The notes under the pieces: generated by a model
Databases searched by the model: none
Told to the model about the DNA's origin: nothing
The model's input: the letters and a program-made list of their open reading frames with translations, nothing else
Assembly (NCBI GenBank): GCA_035524795.1
Contig: DATKOF010000015.1
Span: forward strand, 1-6,685
Length of the DNA stretch: 6,685 nucleotides
Source of the DNA: DATKOF01 sp035524795
GTDB lineage: Bacteria; Pseudomonadota; Gammaproteobacteria; Burkholderiales; SG8-41
Direction: 5' to 3'
Program-made: the position numbers and the translations under genes
Part shown: one piece after another, positions 5,796 to 6,685 of the stretch
Position numbering within the stretch: position 1 is the first letter of the stretch
How the letters are laid out: each line of letters opens with the position of its first letter

Positions 5796-6685
5796 TTACG
5801 GCAGGTCGCGATAGATATGTTCGCGCGTCAGCGGCAGCGCCAGCGCGCCATTCGCCAGCGGCTTGCCGGCCAGCGCCTGATAGACCGACACCCAGCCGCG
5901 CTGGAAAGCGAGCGCGTAGCCGGCCATGTAGATGCGCCAGATACGGTATTTCTTTTCGCCGACCAGCGCGCGCGCCTCATCGCGTCGCGCCTCGAGGCGG
6001 TCTACCCAGTGCCACAGCGTCTTCGCGTAATGCGGACGCAGGCATTCGATGTCGGCGCACTCGAGACCGCTGCGCGCCAGCAATTCGACCTCCTTCGACA
6101 GATGCGGAATCTCGCCGCCCGGAAACACATAGCGGTCAATGAAGTCGCTGACGTCGCGGCTCATGCCGCCCGCATGCAGCCCGGCCGAGGTCAGTCCATG
6201 GTTCATCACCAGTCCGCCGGAGCGCAGCAGTCGGCCGACCTTGCCAAAATAGGCCGGCAGCATCTTCTTGCCGACGTGCTCGAACATGCCGACACTGACG
6301 ATCTTGTCGAACGGCTCGTGCTCCGGCATATCGCGGTAATCGAGCAGCCGCACTTCACAGCGGTCGTCAAGCCCGCGCTCGGCGACCTGCTGCCGGACAT
6401 AGTCGTACTGGTTCTGGCTCAGCGTGATGCCGATTGCGCGCACGCCATAGTGTTCGACGGCGCGAAAGATCAGCGCGCCCCAGCCGCAGCCGATGTCGAG
6501 CAGGCGATCGCCAGGCTGCAGTTGCAACTTGCGGCAGATGTGATCGATCTTCTGCTGCTGCGCAAGGTCGAGGCTGTCATCGGCGCGGCGAAAGTAGGCG
6601 CACGAATAGACGCGCTGCCGGTCGAGCCACAGCGCAAAAAAGTCGTTCGAAACGTCATAATGGGTGCTGATCGCGCGCCGGTCGA
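5796..6685 (-). CDS. cfa: Cyclopropane-fatty-acyl-phospholipid synthase, 5' end missing
   Basis: SAM-dependent enzyme that adds a methylene bridge to the double bond of unsaturated acyl chains in membrane phospholipids. The frame stays open to the window edge; 295 residues are visible and about 100 N-terminal residues are missing compared with the 382 aa of E. coli Cfa. Visible residues: THYDVSNDFF (7-16), SCAYF (27-31, with the conserved active-site Cys28), DIGCGWG (63-69, SAM motif I), GITLSQNQ (85-92), VSVGMFEHVG (129-138, active-site Glu135), NHGLTS (161-166, His162) and Tyr219 (RPHYAKT). The Cys, Glu, His and Tyr match those that hold bicarbonate in E. coli Cfa. An internal TTG at 6527 is not the start, because similarity runs on upstream of it. 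dipZ follows after 30 bases. A related SAM-dependent fatty-acid methyltransferase function cannot be excluded. Confidence 0.93.
   Translation of the reverse strand, partial: DRRAISTHYDVSNDFFALWLDRQRVYSCAYFRRADDSLDLAQQQKIDHICRKLQLQPGDRLLDIGCGWGALIFRAVEHYGVRAIGITLSQNQYDYVRQQVAERGLDDRCEVRLLDYRDMPEHEPFDKIVSVGMFEHVGKKMLPAYFGKVGRLLRSGGLVMNHGLTSAGLHAGGMSRDVSDFIDRYVFPGGEIPHLSKEVELLARSGLECADIECLRPHYAKTLWHWVDRLEARRDEARALVGEKKYRIWRIYMAGYALAFQRGWVSVYQALAGKPLANGALALPLTREHIYRDLP

Noticed and set aside
5796..6527. A short complete cfa gene starting at the TTG at 6527
   Set aside because: The same frame continues to the window edge and encodes conserved Cfa residues (THYDVSNDFF, SCAYF) upstream of that codon, so the gene is simply cut by the window.

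Overview
The window looks like a GC-rich chromosomal segment of a betaproteobacterium. The grounds are the strong protein similarity to that group, the typical order ispB <- | -> rplU-rpmA-obgE-proB with ispB divergent, and a tRNA-Pro just downstream of ispB. Genus cannot be named from the sequence. No mobile element, CRISPR array, integrase, prophage or defence gene is visible. I found no previously undescribed system; most of the window is conserved housekeeping DNA.

Left part (1-1070, minus strand): the 5' half of a tRNA-Pro, cut by the window edge just before its anticodon, then ispB, the long-chain prenyl diphosphate synthase that makes the ubiquinone side chain. The 103-base gap at 1071-1173 holds divergent promoter elements for ispB and the ribosomal protein genes. 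They overlap, and a short palindrome lies between the -35 and -10 of the rplU promoter.

Middle part (1174-4001, plus strand): rplU (L21), rpmA (L27), a textbook intrinsic terminator, obgE (ribosome-assembly GTPase) and proB (glutamate 5-kinase with a PUA domain). rplU and rpmA are 12 bases apart. obgE and proB overlap by 4 bases (ATGA). The terminator ends only 18 bases before the obgE start, so obgE-proB expression probably depends on read-through or on a promoter inside or before rpmA. The first three genes all serve the large ribosomal subunit; proB starts proline synthesis, and no proA is present here.

Right part (4053-6685, minus strand, convergent with proB): a cfa-type cyclopropane-fatty-acid synthase gene, open at the right edge, followed after 30 bases by a dipZ-type gene. 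DipZ joins a six-helix CcdA electron-transfer domain, a thioredoxin-like domain with a Cys-Ile-Asn-Cys site, and the C-terminal beta domain of the DipZ family. The two genes are probably one operon acting at the membrane (lipid modification and periplasmic thiol redox). A run of nine G inside dipZ, at the linker to the C-terminal domain, is the most unusual local feature. A one-base slip in either direction would truncate the protein.
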